DNA of 64,000 nt from Cordylochernes scorpioides (GCA_030710605.1 CP092877.1:40718406-40782405), one strand, 5' to 3'. Shown: positions 1 through 9,829, counted from the first letter of the stretch. The notes: generated from the letters alone by a model not told the origin. Program-made: numbers and translations.

Positions 1-17
1 GATTGTTGATGGTGTCT

Positions 18-394
18 TAAAATAAGAACATTAAGCCTCCAGGGAAAAGTTTCTTTTAAAAATATTTTTTATTTAAAAATCTCTCAAGCTTTCGGGCAAG
101 AAAGCCCTTCTACGGAAGAAAATATCTTACATCATTTTAACCCCAATAAAATAAGATTTAAAATTAAATAAAGTGCTTTTGTTGTTTACATTTGTTTCAA
201 TGCAGAATCAACGCGGGCTTCTGTTGTGCGTGCCTTCGAGTTTGCTATTCCAAGGCGATATCTTCACTTGGGGGTTATGGGGTGGGTTCAGGGATATGAT
301 GGATTCTATGAGAAGTCTCTGTAGTCTATTGGGGATGTTGGAGTAATGGGTCTTTGGTTCTGATAGGGAGAAGGAAAGGCCTGTTTCTCTTATA
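18..394 (-). mobile_element. 5'-truncated Penelope-like element, 3' end only
   Basis: The minus strand encodes the tail of a GIY-YIG type ORF (residues like LLIESIISRNHKSINRI), close to the C-terminus of the larger Penelope-like element at 3899-4304. It is followed by a 3' UTR with a hammerhead-like GCCCGAAAGC segment near 85-115. The insertion is bounded by a 12 bp direct repeat TTGATGGTGTCT at 6-17 and 395-406, so the target duplication is visible. The host sequence is a LINE tail. Strong 5' truncation is normal for target-primed retrotransposition. Confidence 0.75.
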
Positions 395-540
395 TTGATG
401 GTGTCTGCTGGGGAAGAGTAGAGCTCATCAATGGATTAGTCAATACAGCCAATAATGTGTTTTTGGGATTGAAGGTTGAGAATTGCACTTAGTACATAGT
501 GGGAAAACCTTGCAACCATTCTGGAAAGTCATTGTCCATA
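395..540 (-). mobile_element. LINE ORF2 3' tail fragment
   Basis: Read on the minus strand this resumes the LINE sequence interrupted at 17. It matches the better preserved plus-strand copy at 32113-32310, which encodes a CxxC...HxxxC motif typical of LINE ORF2 C-termini. The fragment stops where the SINE at 541 begins. It is non-coding debris here. Confidence 0.6.
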
Positions 541-845
541 GAGGGGGGGGTCAGTGAAAGGATGGTCTAAACAGATGGTTTCCCACCACTACGACCCGGG
601 TTTGATTCCCGCATTGGGCACTTTTTTCTGATTTGAAAAAAAAAAAATACTCCAATGGCTCCCGATTCTTGCAAAAGTCCAACCCCACCAGCAAGTGCAA
701 GTAACCAAACGGGGCTCTGGCATATTTGTAAGTGCAAAGTAGAACTGCTTTTCACATGTGTAGACATGTGGTGCACTTAAGTAAAGCAGTCGTTAACTAC
801 CCACCATGATTATCATGGCCTGTACCATGTGTACTTGGGATAAAT
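541..845 (+). mobile_element. tRNA-derived SINE
   Basis: The head carries a B-box-like GGTTTGATTCC (GGTTCGATTCC in other copies) after an A-box-like GGTCAGTGAAAGGATGG. A poly-A/T linker follows, then a body with two palindromic blocks: CACATGTGTAGACATGTG and CATGATTATCATG. The same unit recurs at 25127-25431, 34628-34862 and 53088-53390, with partial copies near 7458, 9127, 27172, 28240, 35157, 55397 and 60183. No coding capacity is seen. It would be transcribed by RNA polymerase III and moved by a LINE in trans (family knowledge). Confidence 0.75.
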
Positions 846-849
846 AAAA

Positions 850-1022
850 AAGAACCTCTTATCTAAGGAACACCTCTTTGCAGAGTCAAAGGTGTCCTTT
901 AGAAAGAGGTGTGCTCTTCCTGTAGAGCAGCCAATTGGTAAAAAAGATCAATTTTTGGGCAAGAAACTGTTCTTTGTATAGAGTGTTCACTTATGGATGG
1001 TCTACTCTATATGCTTACAGTA
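850..1022. mobile_element. Decayed Tigger-type MITE
   Basis: The text about clearing of 'rapid' repeats of GGACACCTCTTT and GGTGTCCTTTAG resembles the internal part of the MITE at 1162-1319, with mutated termini. The same decayed unit sits at 25437-25612 in copy B. No ORF. Confidence 0.45.
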
Positions 1023-1161
1023 TATATGTGTATATATATATATATTAATTATATATTTTTTATTATTTTCACATATATATATATATGAAAAAACAATAGA
1101 AAAAAATAAAAGATAAGTGGGTCAGGAGATGCCTTCTTTATTTTATATATATATATATATA

Positions 1162-1319
1162 CAGTAGAACCTCCCTGTAAAGGACACCTAATTGCAGAGC
1201 CAAAGGGTCCTTAGGGAGAGGTGTCCTCTTATCGGAGAGTTGCTAAATAGTAAAAATGGTAATTTTGCAAATGAAAACTGTCCTTTATAGAGAGGGTCCA
1301 ATAAAGGGAGGTTTAACTG
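1162..1319. mobile_element. MITE, pogo/Tigger-like, TA target
   Basis: Terminal inverted repeats CAGTAGAACCTCCCT and GGGAGGTTTAACTG are flanked by TA at 1160-1161 and 1320-1321. At 158 bp it has no coding capacity. The CAGT start and TA duplication are typical of Tc1/mariner-superfamily pogo/Tigger derivatives. The orthologous copy lies at 25665-25822 and a relative at 50354-50530. Confidence 0.8.
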
Positions 1320-1440
1320 TATAAATAAATATTTTTTCTCAAATAAAGGTGTAGTTAGTATATTCACAACAATATAAAAGGGTGTTATGCAACTTCCCAC
1401 CTCTGGGGCTATGGAAAAATGTTAGGAACATACAGGTGGG

Positions 1441-1525
1441 TATTAAAAATAAAAAAAGGCATATCCTGACCAGGAGCACATGTGCTTTACAGATGGCAGA
1501 GCGCCATCTGGTGGAACAGAAATCA
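1441..1525 (-). mobile_element. Left arm of hammerhead-type foldback element
   Basis: This is the outer part of the same element that resumes at 6946-7262. Between the two parts lie a LINE tail (1526-2131) and the Penelope insertion. The shared family signature is GGCATATCCTGACC at the edge and CAGATGGCAGAGCGCCATCTG near the inner side. The duplication GAACAGAAATCA at 1514-1525 marks where the LINE entered. Confidence 0.65.
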
Positions 1526-2131
1526 TCAACAACAAAAAGGCTTTTATTAGGGCCCATTGCCCTGTATGGATTCGCCACACAACAACAAAACAATACAGCA
1601 ATTTCTCTCCCTTTCCCCTTGTGCACGAGTCTTTGTCTGAAAAGAGATTTATTTACACATCTGTTCTGAAACTTTCCTCACTACCTCTTTTGTGTATGAA
1701 TCTATTTACAATTGATCTGTAGAAATTATAGAGTTCTATTGCTATATTTTTCTTTTCTGAAATAGTTCTCAGCGTCTTCAGTGGGTTGCTAAGTCTCCAG
1801 AAGGTGTTTTTAAGAATTTTTTTTTTTTATCTTCACCCAAATATTTGCATTCTATGATATAGTGGGAGATTTCATCAGATATCATATTTCCACAAATCCT
1901 GCAGTGAATTTTTTCCTTTTTGATGATGAGAATATGACTTTATCTAGAGTTGAAGTAATTCTAGTCCGTGCAATGAAGGCTATTATCTTCGATGACAGAT
2001 TCCATGACAAGTATCGTTCTGGCATAAATGAATTACAGAGAAGTTTATAGTTTGAAAAATTTTTTGAATTGTCGAGTCTAGCGAAGTCTTGTTGAATAAG
2101 CTGTTCTATTTTTATTTTCATATTCTTAGGA
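1526..2131 (-). mobile_element. 5'-truncated LINE, ORF2 C-terminus
   Basis: The minus strand encodes a short decayed reading frame with a C-terminal zinc-knuckle-like CRICG...SHYIIEC, as found at the end of many LINE ORF2 proteins. The 3' tail is a short TTG/TGA microsatellite. In copy B the same insertion (26030-26641) is bracketed by an intact 12 bp duplication GAACAGAAATCA. In copy A the right-hand duplication was reused as the target of the Penelope insertion. Frameshifts make it inactive. Confidence 0.65.
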
Positions 2132-2143
2132 GAATAGAAATCA

Positions 2144-2511
2144 GATATCAAAGTAAAACGTTTATGGAGATGAGTATCTTTTATTCTGGTCTTCTCAAGC
2201 TTTCGGGCTTGTCCGCCCTTCTACAGGAGAAACATATACAATATATCGAGAAACTATAACGCCGCCTGATGCTAAAACTATTATGATTCTATGTACATAT
2301 ATATATATACACTAGGATGTTTTTGCATATTATTTTTTACTTAAGATATGTTTTTTATTTGGTTAAGGTATTTATATATTTTACTATTGTTTGTTATATT
2401 TTATGAATTATCTTATAGGTTCGGAATTCTAATATTTAAGTTAGTTTTATAATGGTTATTGGCTATTGCATATAAGTTACTTATATTATTGTTGATATTA
2501 TTAGCTGGTAC
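2144..2511 (-). other. Penelope-like element 3' UTR
   Basis: No ORF. It contains a hammerhead-like block around 2195-2235: on the minus strand a GGGC/GCCC stem is followed by GAAAGCTTGAG. The same block occurs at 85-120, 24615-24650 and, on the plus strand, 49655-49690 and 62590-62630. The CTGANGA half is degenerate here, so self-cleavage is doubtful. The rest is AT-rich. Confidence 0.5.
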
Positions 2512-2669
2512 TAGGATATATTGTTAAGAAAAAGGCATCTCCTTATCGTGCAACTGAAAGTTGCTGATGGCTGGCGCCATCTATCGGAATAAATATCAAC
2601 TATTCTCGTTGATTTTTAATTATTCCAGAATTGGCCAAATACCCATTCTTGATTAATCAAGAAAAGCTA

Positions 2670-2711
2670 ACCACGGACGCGTTTCGGGCTGTTGGCCCTC
2701 ATCAGCGTGGT
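2670..2711 (-). ncRNA. Hammerhead ribozyme motif (inverted unit)
   Basis: The minus strand reads a 6 bp stem I (ACCACG/CGTGGT), the CTGATGA core, stem II GGGC/GCCC with a CAACA loop, GAAA, a short stem III ACGCGT and cleavage base C. All conserved core bases are present. Stem III is self-complementary and very short, which in known type I hammerheads favours cleavage as dimers. Confidence 0.8.
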
Positions 2712-2971
2712 GCAAGCTGTACCTCAACGACCAAAAAATTGGTCATTAAGGCATCCTGAAAAATCATGAAACGGGTAGTTAAGGCCAGAATTGCGTGAGG
2801 ACGCTACACAATGTGAAAAAATAGCACAAATATAACATTGTACTGAGATAAGGTGCATAAATTAAGAAAAAGGCATCTCCTTATCGTGCAACTGAAAGTT
2901 GCTGATACCCGTTTCATGATTTTTCAGGATGCCTTAATGACCAATTTTTTGGTCGTTGAGGTACAGCTTGC

Positions 2972-3013
2972 ACCACGCTGATGAGGGCCAACAGCCCGAA
3001 ACGCGTCCGTGGT
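2972..3013 (+). ncRNA. Hammerhead ribozyme motif, direct unit 1
   Basis: Stem I ACCACG (2972-2977) pairs with CGTGGT (3008-3013). The core CTGATGA is at 2978-2984, stem II GGGC/GCCC at 2985-2997 and GAAA at 2998-3001. Stem III is the palindrome ACGCGT, and predicted cleavage follows C3007. No core mismatch was seen. Confidence 0.8.
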
Positions 3014-3309
3014 TAGCTTTTCTTGATTAATCAAGAATGGGTATTTGGCCAATTCTGGAATAATTAAAAATCAACGAGAATAGTTGATATTTATTCCGAT
3101 AGATGGCGCCAGCCATCAGCAACTTTCAGTTGCACGATAAGGAGATGCCTTTTTCTTAATTTATGCACCTTATCTCAGTACAATGTTATATTTGTGCTAT
3201 TTTTTCACATTGTGTAGCGTCCTCACGCAATTCTGGCCTTAACTACCCGTTTCATGATTTTTCAGGATGCCTTAATGACCAATTTTTTGGTCGTTGAGGT
3301 ACAGCTTGC

Positions 3310-3351
3310 ACCACGCTGATGAGGGCCAACAGCCCGAAACGCGTCCGTGGT
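3310..3351 (+). ncRNA. Hammerhead ribozyme motif, direct unit 2
   Basis: Same sequence and spacing as unit 1, exactly 338 bp downstream. Predicted cleavage between neighbouring units would release 338 nt RNA monomers (inference). Confidence 0.8.
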
Positions 3352-3647
3352 TAGCTTTTCTTGATTAATCAAGAATGGGTATTTGGCCAATTCTGGAATA
3401 ATTAAAAATCAACGAGAATAGTTGATATTTATTCCGATAGATGGCGCCAGCCATCAGCAACTTTCAGTTGCACGATAAGGAGATGCCTTTTTCTTAATTT
3501 ATGCACCTTATCTCAGTACAATGTTATATTTGTGCTATTTTTTCACATTGTGTAGCGTCCTCACGCAATTCTGGCCTTAACTACCCGTTTCATGATTTTT
3601 CAGGATGCCTTAATGACCAATTTTTTGGTCGTTGAGGTACAGCTTGC

Positions 3648-3689
3648 ACCACGCTGATGAGGGCCAACAGCCCGAAACGCGTCCGTGGT
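3648..3689 (+). ncRNA. Hammerhead ribozyme motif, direct unit 3
   Basis: Third direct copy, again 338 bp downstream, with intact CTGATGA, GAAA and pairing stems I and II. Confidence 0.8.
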
Positions 3690-3898
3690 TAGCTTTTCTT
3701 GATTAATCAAGAATGGGTATTTGGCCAATTCTGGAATAATTAAAAATCAACGAGAATAGTTGATATTTATTCCGATAGATGGCGCCAGCCATCAGCAACT
3801 TTCAGTTGCACGATAAGGAGATGCCTTTTTCTTAATTTATGCACCTTATCTCAGTACAATGTTATATTTGTGCTATTTTTTCACATAGGATATATTGT

Positions 3899-4304
3899 GT
3901 TATATGTTTCGGGCAAGTCTATTTTTCTATTGATGCTATTGTGTTTTCTGGATAATAAAGATTCAATTATAAGCCTTTGATATTTGCTGTTTATGTTATT
4001 GTAATGTATTATGAGTTCTTCTAATGCGAAAGTGTGGCCTGTTTCTTTGCAGTGTTGGAAAATTAGGGATCTATTGTCTTGATTTATTATGTTGCGTTTA
4101 TGTTCATATATTCTATTGCTGACTCTCCTTCCTGTCTCCCCCACGTATTTGGCTTGGCAGTTGTTGCATTCTATGGAATATATTGCTTCTTTTTTGTTAG
4201 TGGGTTTTATGATATTAGAATTATTTTTAGATAGTGGATTTTTAATGATGGAGCCTATGTTAGGGGAATTACTGTAATGTGTTTGGATGCCGAAGTTTTT
4301 TAAG
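3899..4304 (-). pseudogene. Penelope GIY-YIG endonuclease region
   Basis: Encoded on the minus strand. A cysteine pair (CNNCQ) is followed by YVGETGRRVSNRIYEHKRNI, the typical GIY-YIG nuclease core of Penelope-like elements. A conserved IIESLLSRKH tail follows. The frame runs into the inserted hammerhead array, where it meets a stop, so the natural C-terminus is displaced. This domain would nick the target DNA during insertion. Confidence 0.8.
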
Positions 4305-4306
4305 TA

Positions 4307-4479
4307 CAGTCGAACTTGGATAATTCGAACCCCAAGGGACCGTAAAAAAATTCGAATTATCCAAAAATTCGAATTAAAGATGTTTTGAATAAAGGCTTAA
4401 GGCTTCTAGGGACCAAGATAAATATTCGAATTAAAGAGGTTTTCGAATTAAAGAAGTTCGAATTATCCAAGTTCTACTG
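4307..4479. mobile_element. MITE in Penelope ORF, TA target
   Basis: Termini CAGTCGAACTTGGATAATTC and a near-complementary right end finishing TTCTACTG, with TA at 4305-4306 and 4480-4481. Internal TTCGAATT repeats, no ORF. A decayed relative lies at about 46173-46333. It separates the reverse transcriptase from the endonuclease part. Confidence 0.8.
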
Positions 4480-4481
4480 TA

Positions 4482-5128
4482 GTTGGCTATTGTTGTAGCT
4501 GTTTGTGAGTATGGAATGTAACATATTGCTCTGTAAATATCTGTGGTTTTGTTTATTGGGTTATTGATTGTTATATTTTTGTGGAAATGTTTTAATATAA
4601 AGGTAATTGGGTATCCTGCTTGCTGGAGATTATTTATGATGTTCTGTGTTTCAATCATTTTTGAATTCTGTTGCGAGCAATGGGTGTGTATTCTTTTGGT
4701 TAGTGTTTTAATTGTGTTTATCTTATGGCTTAGTGGGCAATATGAGGTGAAATGTATATAATTTGGTTCGAAACTTGGCTTGTAGTATACGGAGGTATGT
4801 AATCTGTTTTGTGACCTTATGATATTAATGTCTAAGAATGGTAGTTTATTGTTTTTTTCAAATTCTATTGTAAATTTGATTTTAGGGTGGTAGTTATTTA
4901 ATGAGGTTAATATGTGGTTAACTTTGTTAGCTGTGCATATACAGAATATGTCGTCTATGTATCTTTTATATATTATTATGTCTGTAGGGAATTGTGTAGT
5001 TATCCATTTGTCTATTGTGTTCATAACTATTTCGGCTAACGGGGAAGATAGTGGGCTGCCCATGGGCGATCCTTTTATTTGTTTATATGATTGTGAGTTG
5101 AAATTAAAGATGTTCGATTTTAATGATA
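4482..5128 (-). pseudogene. Penelope reverse transcriptase, C-terminal half
   Basis: Minus-strand frame containing QIKGSPMGSPLSSPLAEIV, the YIDD catalytic box and LPFLDINI, which are reverse transcriptase motifs typical of Penelope-like elements. The N-terminal half lies beyond the 1 kb Tigger-like insertion at 6145-6797. Both halves still have long open frames, so the insertion seems fairly recent. Confidence 0.85.
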
Positions 5129-5130
5129 TA

Positions 5131-6142
5131 CAGTAAAACCCCTCTATAGTGAACCCCAATGGGACAGAGCTTTTGGTTCACTATAGCCAAGGTTCACTAT
5201 AGCCACGGTTTGGCTATTTTTTTTTACTTTTCAAAAATTTTAGACTGTATAATTAAAAAACAGCTATACACACAAGTAGAGGCTGCCTCTTAATAGTGGT
5301 CACTTTATTTTAATTCCCTTAATTGACTAATTTCCTTATATTAATACTGAATAATAATAGAAATCATTAGATAATAGGTTCTTCTTATGATTAACATACA
5401 TGTACCTCTATGTCTAAGTTAAAAATCAAGACAAATCCTAGGCAAAGTTTTATTAAATATATATTCAAAGATATGAAATGATTTTAAAACATCATTATCA
5501 CATTATATAATACAATTTTTACTTGAAAAAATGGCTCTAATACCTTGTTGTTTCAAAGCATTCTTCCAAGCATTGCACCATTCAAATAAAGTTAGTGTTT
5601 TTCTTCCATTTCATGTTTCCCCATATTCTTCTAGGTCTAGATTTCGGTTTTTTTTTTTTTTAACCTGCCATGCAAAACATTGCTGACTTTAAAATGCCTT
5701 TGTTTTCTTCATTTTGGAAGCCATTTGCATTTTTATATTTCAAATTTAATGGATGCAAAGATATTCTAATTAATAAAAAGTATAATGTGTAGAAATTTAT
5801 ACAACATACAGCAAAAATAAAGTGCAAAAATCAAACAAACAATGCCGCTAAATTTATTGTTTTGAAATCGCGATCCGCGAGCTTTAAACATGCTCAAAAT
5901 TTTGTTTTTTAATTTTTTTTTTAAATTACAATTCTAAGTTCGTTATAAGCATAGTATTTTTAATAGTTTTTATCATTTTGGGACCCGAAATAGGTTCGTT
6001 ATAGGGGTAGTTCGTTATTCTAAAAATCGCAAAGTTCGTTATAACGATGGTATTTTCAATGGAATGGAATTGGGAATCGGCGTGGGTTCGTTATAAGGGA
6101 AGGTTCGTTATATCCAGGGTTCGTTATAGCGGGGTTTTACTG
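5131..6142. mobile_element. Tigger-like non-autonomous DNA transposon inside Penelope RT
   Basis: Terminal inverted repeats start CAGTAAAACCCCTCTATAG and end GCGGGGTTTTACTG, with TA at 5129-5130 and 6143-6144. It is 1012 bp with no intact transposase. Related copies are at 9830-11015 (cut by the gap) and 29648-31262. The terminal sequence and TA duplication fit the pogo/Tigger group. Confidence 0.85.
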
Positions 6143-6144
6143 TA

Positions 6145-6870
6145 TCTATTAATTCTATTATTTTGTTTATGACTGTTTGGTCTAATCTATTTTCTATTAA
6201 CAAGGATTTAGTGTTTTCTAATATTAATTGGTGAGGGAGACTAGGATAGAGAGCCTCAACATCGAAAGATACTATTAAGTGATGGTTTTCTATATTTGTG
6301 TTTAAAATTTCTTGTATGAATGTGGGTATGTTTGCTATTGATTGAGTGGGTGTGTGTGTTCTGACTAATGGCTGTAGGAATTTGGTTAAAAACTTAGCTA
6401 TTGGAGCAATGGGGGATAGGTAAAATGCGACTATTGGTCTTAGCGGTATATTTTGCTTGTGCAATTTTGGTTTTCCGTATATGTGGGCTTCAGAATCGCT
6501 ATTATTAAGAAATGCTTTATGTTCGTCTTCGGTGATTATTTTGGATTTCTTCAATCTATTGATGTCCTTTTTTATATTTAAGTAGACTTGGTTTCTCTCA
6601 GTATCTGTCAGAGGCTCGAAGGTGGTGCTATCTTTTAGTATGTTTTCCATTTTGTTTTGGTATTCTGTTTTATTCATTATTACTGTGGTTCCTCCTTTGT
6701 CTGCTTGGGTTATTACTATTTCTTTCCTGTTTTTTAAGTTTCTTAGAATATGTTTCTCTCTTGGGTTTCGTAGTGGCTGGTTTGGTGGGTGATTCAATGT
6801 TCTGGAAACTTTTTGTCTTATTTTTTCTTTTTCTTGGGTGTTCAGTTTCGATATCGCTACTTCTATTCCG
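6145..6870 (-). pseudogene. Penelope reverse transcriptase, N-terminal half
   Basis: The minus-strand frame contains ITQADKGGTTVIMNKTEY, YGKPKLHK...PLRPIV and SFDVEALYPSLPH, the early reverse transcriptase motifs of Penelope-like elements. A methionine at 6797 opens the longest frame, but homologous-looking sequence continues upstream to about 6870. The frame is cut by the Tigger-like insertion at 6143. Confidence 0.85.
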
Positions 6871-6945
6871 CTGATTATCTTTATATAGATATATAATAGA
6901 AATATACTCTAGAAATATAAATTAATCTCTATATAATAGAAATCA

Positions 6946-7262
6946 ACTAAACATTGATTTAGCCTGTTCCCTGATATTTAGCCAACCCAATTTCTTAATA
7001 AATCAAGAAAAGCCATTCACGAACGTGTTTCGCGCTGTTGGCGCTCGTTAGCATGACAACTTTTCTTGATTTATCAAGAAATTGGGTTGGCCAAATATCA
7101 GGGAACAGGCTAAATCAATGTTTAGTTGATTTCTGTTCCACCAGATGGCGCTCTGCCTTCTGTAAAGCACATGTACTCATGGTCAGGATATGCCTTTTTT
7201 ATTTTCAATATCAACACCTGACCTTTTTATTAATTTTTTTTTTTCTATTATTTTTTCACAGG
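6946..7262. mobile_element. Hammerhead-type foldback element, inner and right part
   Basis: Continuation of the element begun at 1441. A minus unit meets a plus unit near 7062 (inverted arms around TTTCTTGATTTATCAAGAAA). The hammerhead block on the minus strand reads CTAACGA, stem GCGC/GCGC, GAAA, so the essential G of CTGANGA is changed to A and cleavage is not expected. The element ends in a poly-T run followed by CACAGGT. The same state is found in copy B (26655-26968). Confidence 0.65.
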
Positions 7263-7457
7263 TAGATATACTTTAGGCAATTCTCAATGTTTTGGTGACT
7301 CGCACGGCCATCTTCCTCAGGTTGAAAATTGATTAAACTGTTTTCTTTCTCCGATAAATTCCTAACAACAAGAGTAACAGATTATTGAATAGGTATACAC
7401 TCCCTATAATAGTTATCACACAAATCCCCATTTTGGAAATTCTTTTTAACAAATTGT
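7263..7457. other. Non-coding spacer with Penelope-tail-like motif
   Basis: No ORF. Around 7290-7322 the minus strand reads CCTGAGGAAGATGG followed 20 bases later by AAAACATTG, a pattern resembling degenerate hammerhead ends of Penelope-like elements. Otherwise featureless. Duplicated at 26969-27171. Confidence 0.3.
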
Positions 7458-7544
7458 TTTATTGGATGGTGGAGGATTGGTAAAACCATTTCAACAGAAG
7501 TGACCCAGGATTGAATCCTGGCACTTTATTTATTATAATTATTA

Positions 7545-7690
7545 TTTTTTTTTTATGATAAAGCAAAATTTGGATTATAGATTATAATACAAGAAAATAA
7601 AACCTAAACACAAGGTAATAAGACCAAATTCAAATAAATAAATAGTGTGTAAATTTGGATTTGGTCTAATTACCTTGTATTTATAATCTA
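7545..7690. repeat. Foldback repeat (AATAAGACC... arms)
   Basis: Inverted arms containing CAAGGTAATAAGACCAAAT face each other across about 25 bases. Relatives lie at 27262-27396 and 23911-24020. No ORF. Confidence 0.6.
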
Positions 7691-8912
7691 CTAGACGAAT
7701 GACCCGGGCAACGCCCGGGTTTACCCGATTAAATGTTTTATTCAAACACTATTTGTTACAATTATAAATTGGCACCGTGGATGTCACTCTTGTGAAACGT
7801 CCCGCTCCAAACTTTACATGTACATTAGGTCAGCTGATATTACCTCCCATCTTCACCGCTAGAGGCGCTGCTCGCGAGCAAAAGGGCAAACTCGACGAAT
7901 ATTCGGGATAGAGACCTGAAAATTTCACTATAAGTTTTTCCAGATTCTACTCTATATACTGTTAAAATTTCAGTCAGATTAGTTACGATATAAATCTTCA
8001 AATAGAGCGAGCGTCTATAAATATTTCGATTTAGATCAAGTATTCTAATTATTAAGCGAACACTATTATTAATAAAATTTTGAGAAGATTTCGATTTTAA
8101 ACGTATTTATAACCTTGATAGAGGGCGCTGTTCGTGAGCTAAGTAGAATAATTTGAATATATAGTTTTAATATTTAATTTATATATAATTTAAAATAGCC
8201 TATCGTTTTCCTCGTATTTTTTTACCTATGTATGGAAATTTTGGTACTGTAAAAAAAAACTTTGCTTCAATGATATAAAAAAAGAAACACCCAGGCTAAG
8301 TTTCGAACCAAGGTTGTGGAAATACGAAGCCGTACACCTAACCATTAAGCTACGCTTGGCATCATAAATATTCGCATGTAAAGCTATTTCAGGCCTTACA
8401 TATTTCTAACGACCTTTTTGAAATAGGTTTTTGAAACATGGAAATTATAATACTTCAAATAAATAGAAATAGTGAACACAAATAAAACATACCAAATATT
8501 TTGAATTAGAGCAGTTATTTTAAACGGCGAATTAGAGCAGTTATATCTAAAAATAAAAATATATAAATCTTCAAATCGAGCTAGCGTCTATAAATATTTC
8601 GATTTAGATCAAGTATTCTAAACGTATGTGTTATTAAGCGAACTATTATTAATAAAATATTGAGAAGATTTAGATTTTAAACATATTTATAACCTTTTAG
8701 TACTTGATAGAGGGCGCTGTTCATGAGCTAAGTAGAATAATTTGAATATATAGTTTTAATAATTGATTTATATATATTTTAAAATAGCCTATCGTCTTCC
8801 CCGTATTTTTTTATCTATGTATGGAAATTTTGGTTTGAATTAGTGAACTACTGCGAATTTGTATACCAGACATACAAACAAACATACAAACATTCATTTT
8901 TATATATATAGA
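7691..8912 (+). repeat. CCCGGG-headed interspersed repeat
   Basis: Starts CTAGACGAATGACCCGGG and has the hairpin CCCGGGCAACGCCCGGG. It contains conserved blocks GTTACAATTATAAATTGGC and CACTCTTGTGAAACGTCCC, and ends with ACATTCATTTTTATATATAT. Copies in both orientations occur at 27397-28028, 39652-41830, 47502-48883, 56834-57085, 20520-21175 and 58700-59362. No coding frame is seen. The TA-rich 3' tail suggests a non-LTR-type retroposon, but its class is not clear to me. Confidence 0.6.
8290..8360 (-). other. tRNA-like sequence
   Basis: The minus strand has an A-box-like TAGCTTAATGGTTAGG and a B-box-like GGTTCGAAAC, with partially pairing ends (CCAAGC/GCCTGG, one mismatch). It lies inside the CCCGGG-headed repeat and is absent from the copy B version. 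Probably a SINE head or a pseudo-tRNA. The anticodon arm is not convincing. Confidence 0.35.
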
Positions 8913-9126
8913 TAATCCAAATTGTGCCATATCAAAATAAGACCTAATCCAAATAATTTAATAGTGTGTGACGTTTTGGCAACAGCATTGTTACCATCAT
9001 CAGACAAAAGAATTTTTTTTTTAATTTTGTTTGATGATGGTAACAATGCTGTTGCCAAAACGTCACACACTATTAAATTATTTGGATTAGGTCTTATTTT
9101 CTTGTATTTATTTTATTTTTTTTAAG
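8913..9126. mobile_element. Palindromic element with paired hammerhead-like arms
   Basis: Two roughly 75 bp inverted arms share ATTTAATAGTGTGTGACGTTTTGG. Each arm carries CTGATGATGGTAAC ... GTTGCCAAAACGTC (TTTGATGA on the right arm). GAAA is mutated to AAAA in this copy, while copy B (28032-28228) retains GAAA in its left arm. No ORF. Confidence 0.6.
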
Positions 9127-9470
9127 AAAAATTACTCCAATAGTTTCTGATTCTTGACACCAGTGAGTGCAAGTAACTAAAAACCTGGTACAGTTGGCGT
9201 ACAAAAGTTGAATTGCTTTCTATGCACCTGTGGTGCACTTGCAGTAAAAGCAATTGCTAATTACTTACCATGATTATCATTAACTGTACTGCATGAACTA
9301 GAGATGATAATAAAATATACATCAATCATCTTTACACAGAGTGAGTGTATATGCCACGTCCTGCTTTTCACATGTGTAGACATGTGGTGCACTTACAGTT
9401 AAAGCAGTCGCCTACTTCTACCCACCATGATTATCATGGCCTGTACCACTTGTACTAGGGATAAGCCAAA
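9127..9470 (+). mobile_element. Two partial SINE bodies in tandem
   Basis: First a diverged body (CACCTGTGGTGCACTTGCAG ... CATGATTATCATTAACTG), then a better copy (CACATGTGTAGACATGTG ... ATTATCATGGCCTG). The tRNA-like head is missing. Duplicated at 28240-28580. Confidence 0.6.
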
Positions 9471-9829
9471 AAAATATATATATATATTATATAATCTAAA
9501 ATGCAAATATTTTATTTTTTGAAAACATGTATTTTACTTTCATCATTGACTATTCTTTTATTTTTGACCATAGATTTAGAACATAACACTTTGAATATAT
9601 TTGTTGTAAATATGTATAGTTCACCTACCTATTTTTTTAATTCACGAATATAGAATTCATTTTATAAATTCTATATTACTGTGAAAAATAATTCTATGTG
9701 TAATTTGCTTAAAGTAAATAAAAATAAAAACTACTTGATAAGTAAATAATTATCTTTTCTATTTTCACGACTGCACCTTCAATTCTCTATCTTTTTCAAC
9801 AACAAAACAAAATATTCATAACATATATA
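9471..9829. repeat. AT-rich repeat, no gene
   Basis: Non-coding, very AT-rich. The same stretch occurs at 29296-29647 and, more diverged, at 57815-58130, so it is a repeat of unknown type. Confidence 0.5.

Larger units (their letters stand above)
2525..3885 (+). mobile_element. Retrozyme-like hammerhead array, one inverted plus three direct units
   Basis: A 1361 bp insertion inside the Penelope 3' region, flanked by a perfect 13 bp duplication TAGGATATATTGT (2512-2524 and 3886-3898). It starts with a minus-oriented unit (to about 2865), then runs as plus-oriented units with an exact 338 bp period (landmark CCCGTTTCATG at 2908, 3246 and 3584). Every unit contains a hammerhead core. There is no protein-coding potential. 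Tandem units of a few hundred bases with hammerheads and ~12 bp target duplications match the description of animal retrozymes. The inverted first unit is unusual. Confidence 0.8.
2144..6945 (-). mobile_element. Penelope-like retroelement insertion with nested elements
   Basis: Bounded by AATAGAAATCA at 2133-2143 and 6935-6945. Copy B (26643-26653) shows the corresponding site without insertion. Reading 5' to 3' on the minus strand, it holds a reverse transcriptase (6870-6145 and 5128-4482), a GIY-YIG endonuclease region (4304-3899) and a 3' UTR (2511-2144). Three secondary insertions break it: a Tigger-like element (5131-6142), a MITE (4307-4479) and a hammerhead repeat array (2525-3885). 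The 5' end fades into AT-rich sequence near 6880, so the element is probably 5'-truncated. Confidence 0.85.

Noticed and set aside
567-776. 69-codon ORF and its twin at 25133-25321
   Set aside because: It falls entirely on the antisense strand of a SINE body and is repeated with the SINE.
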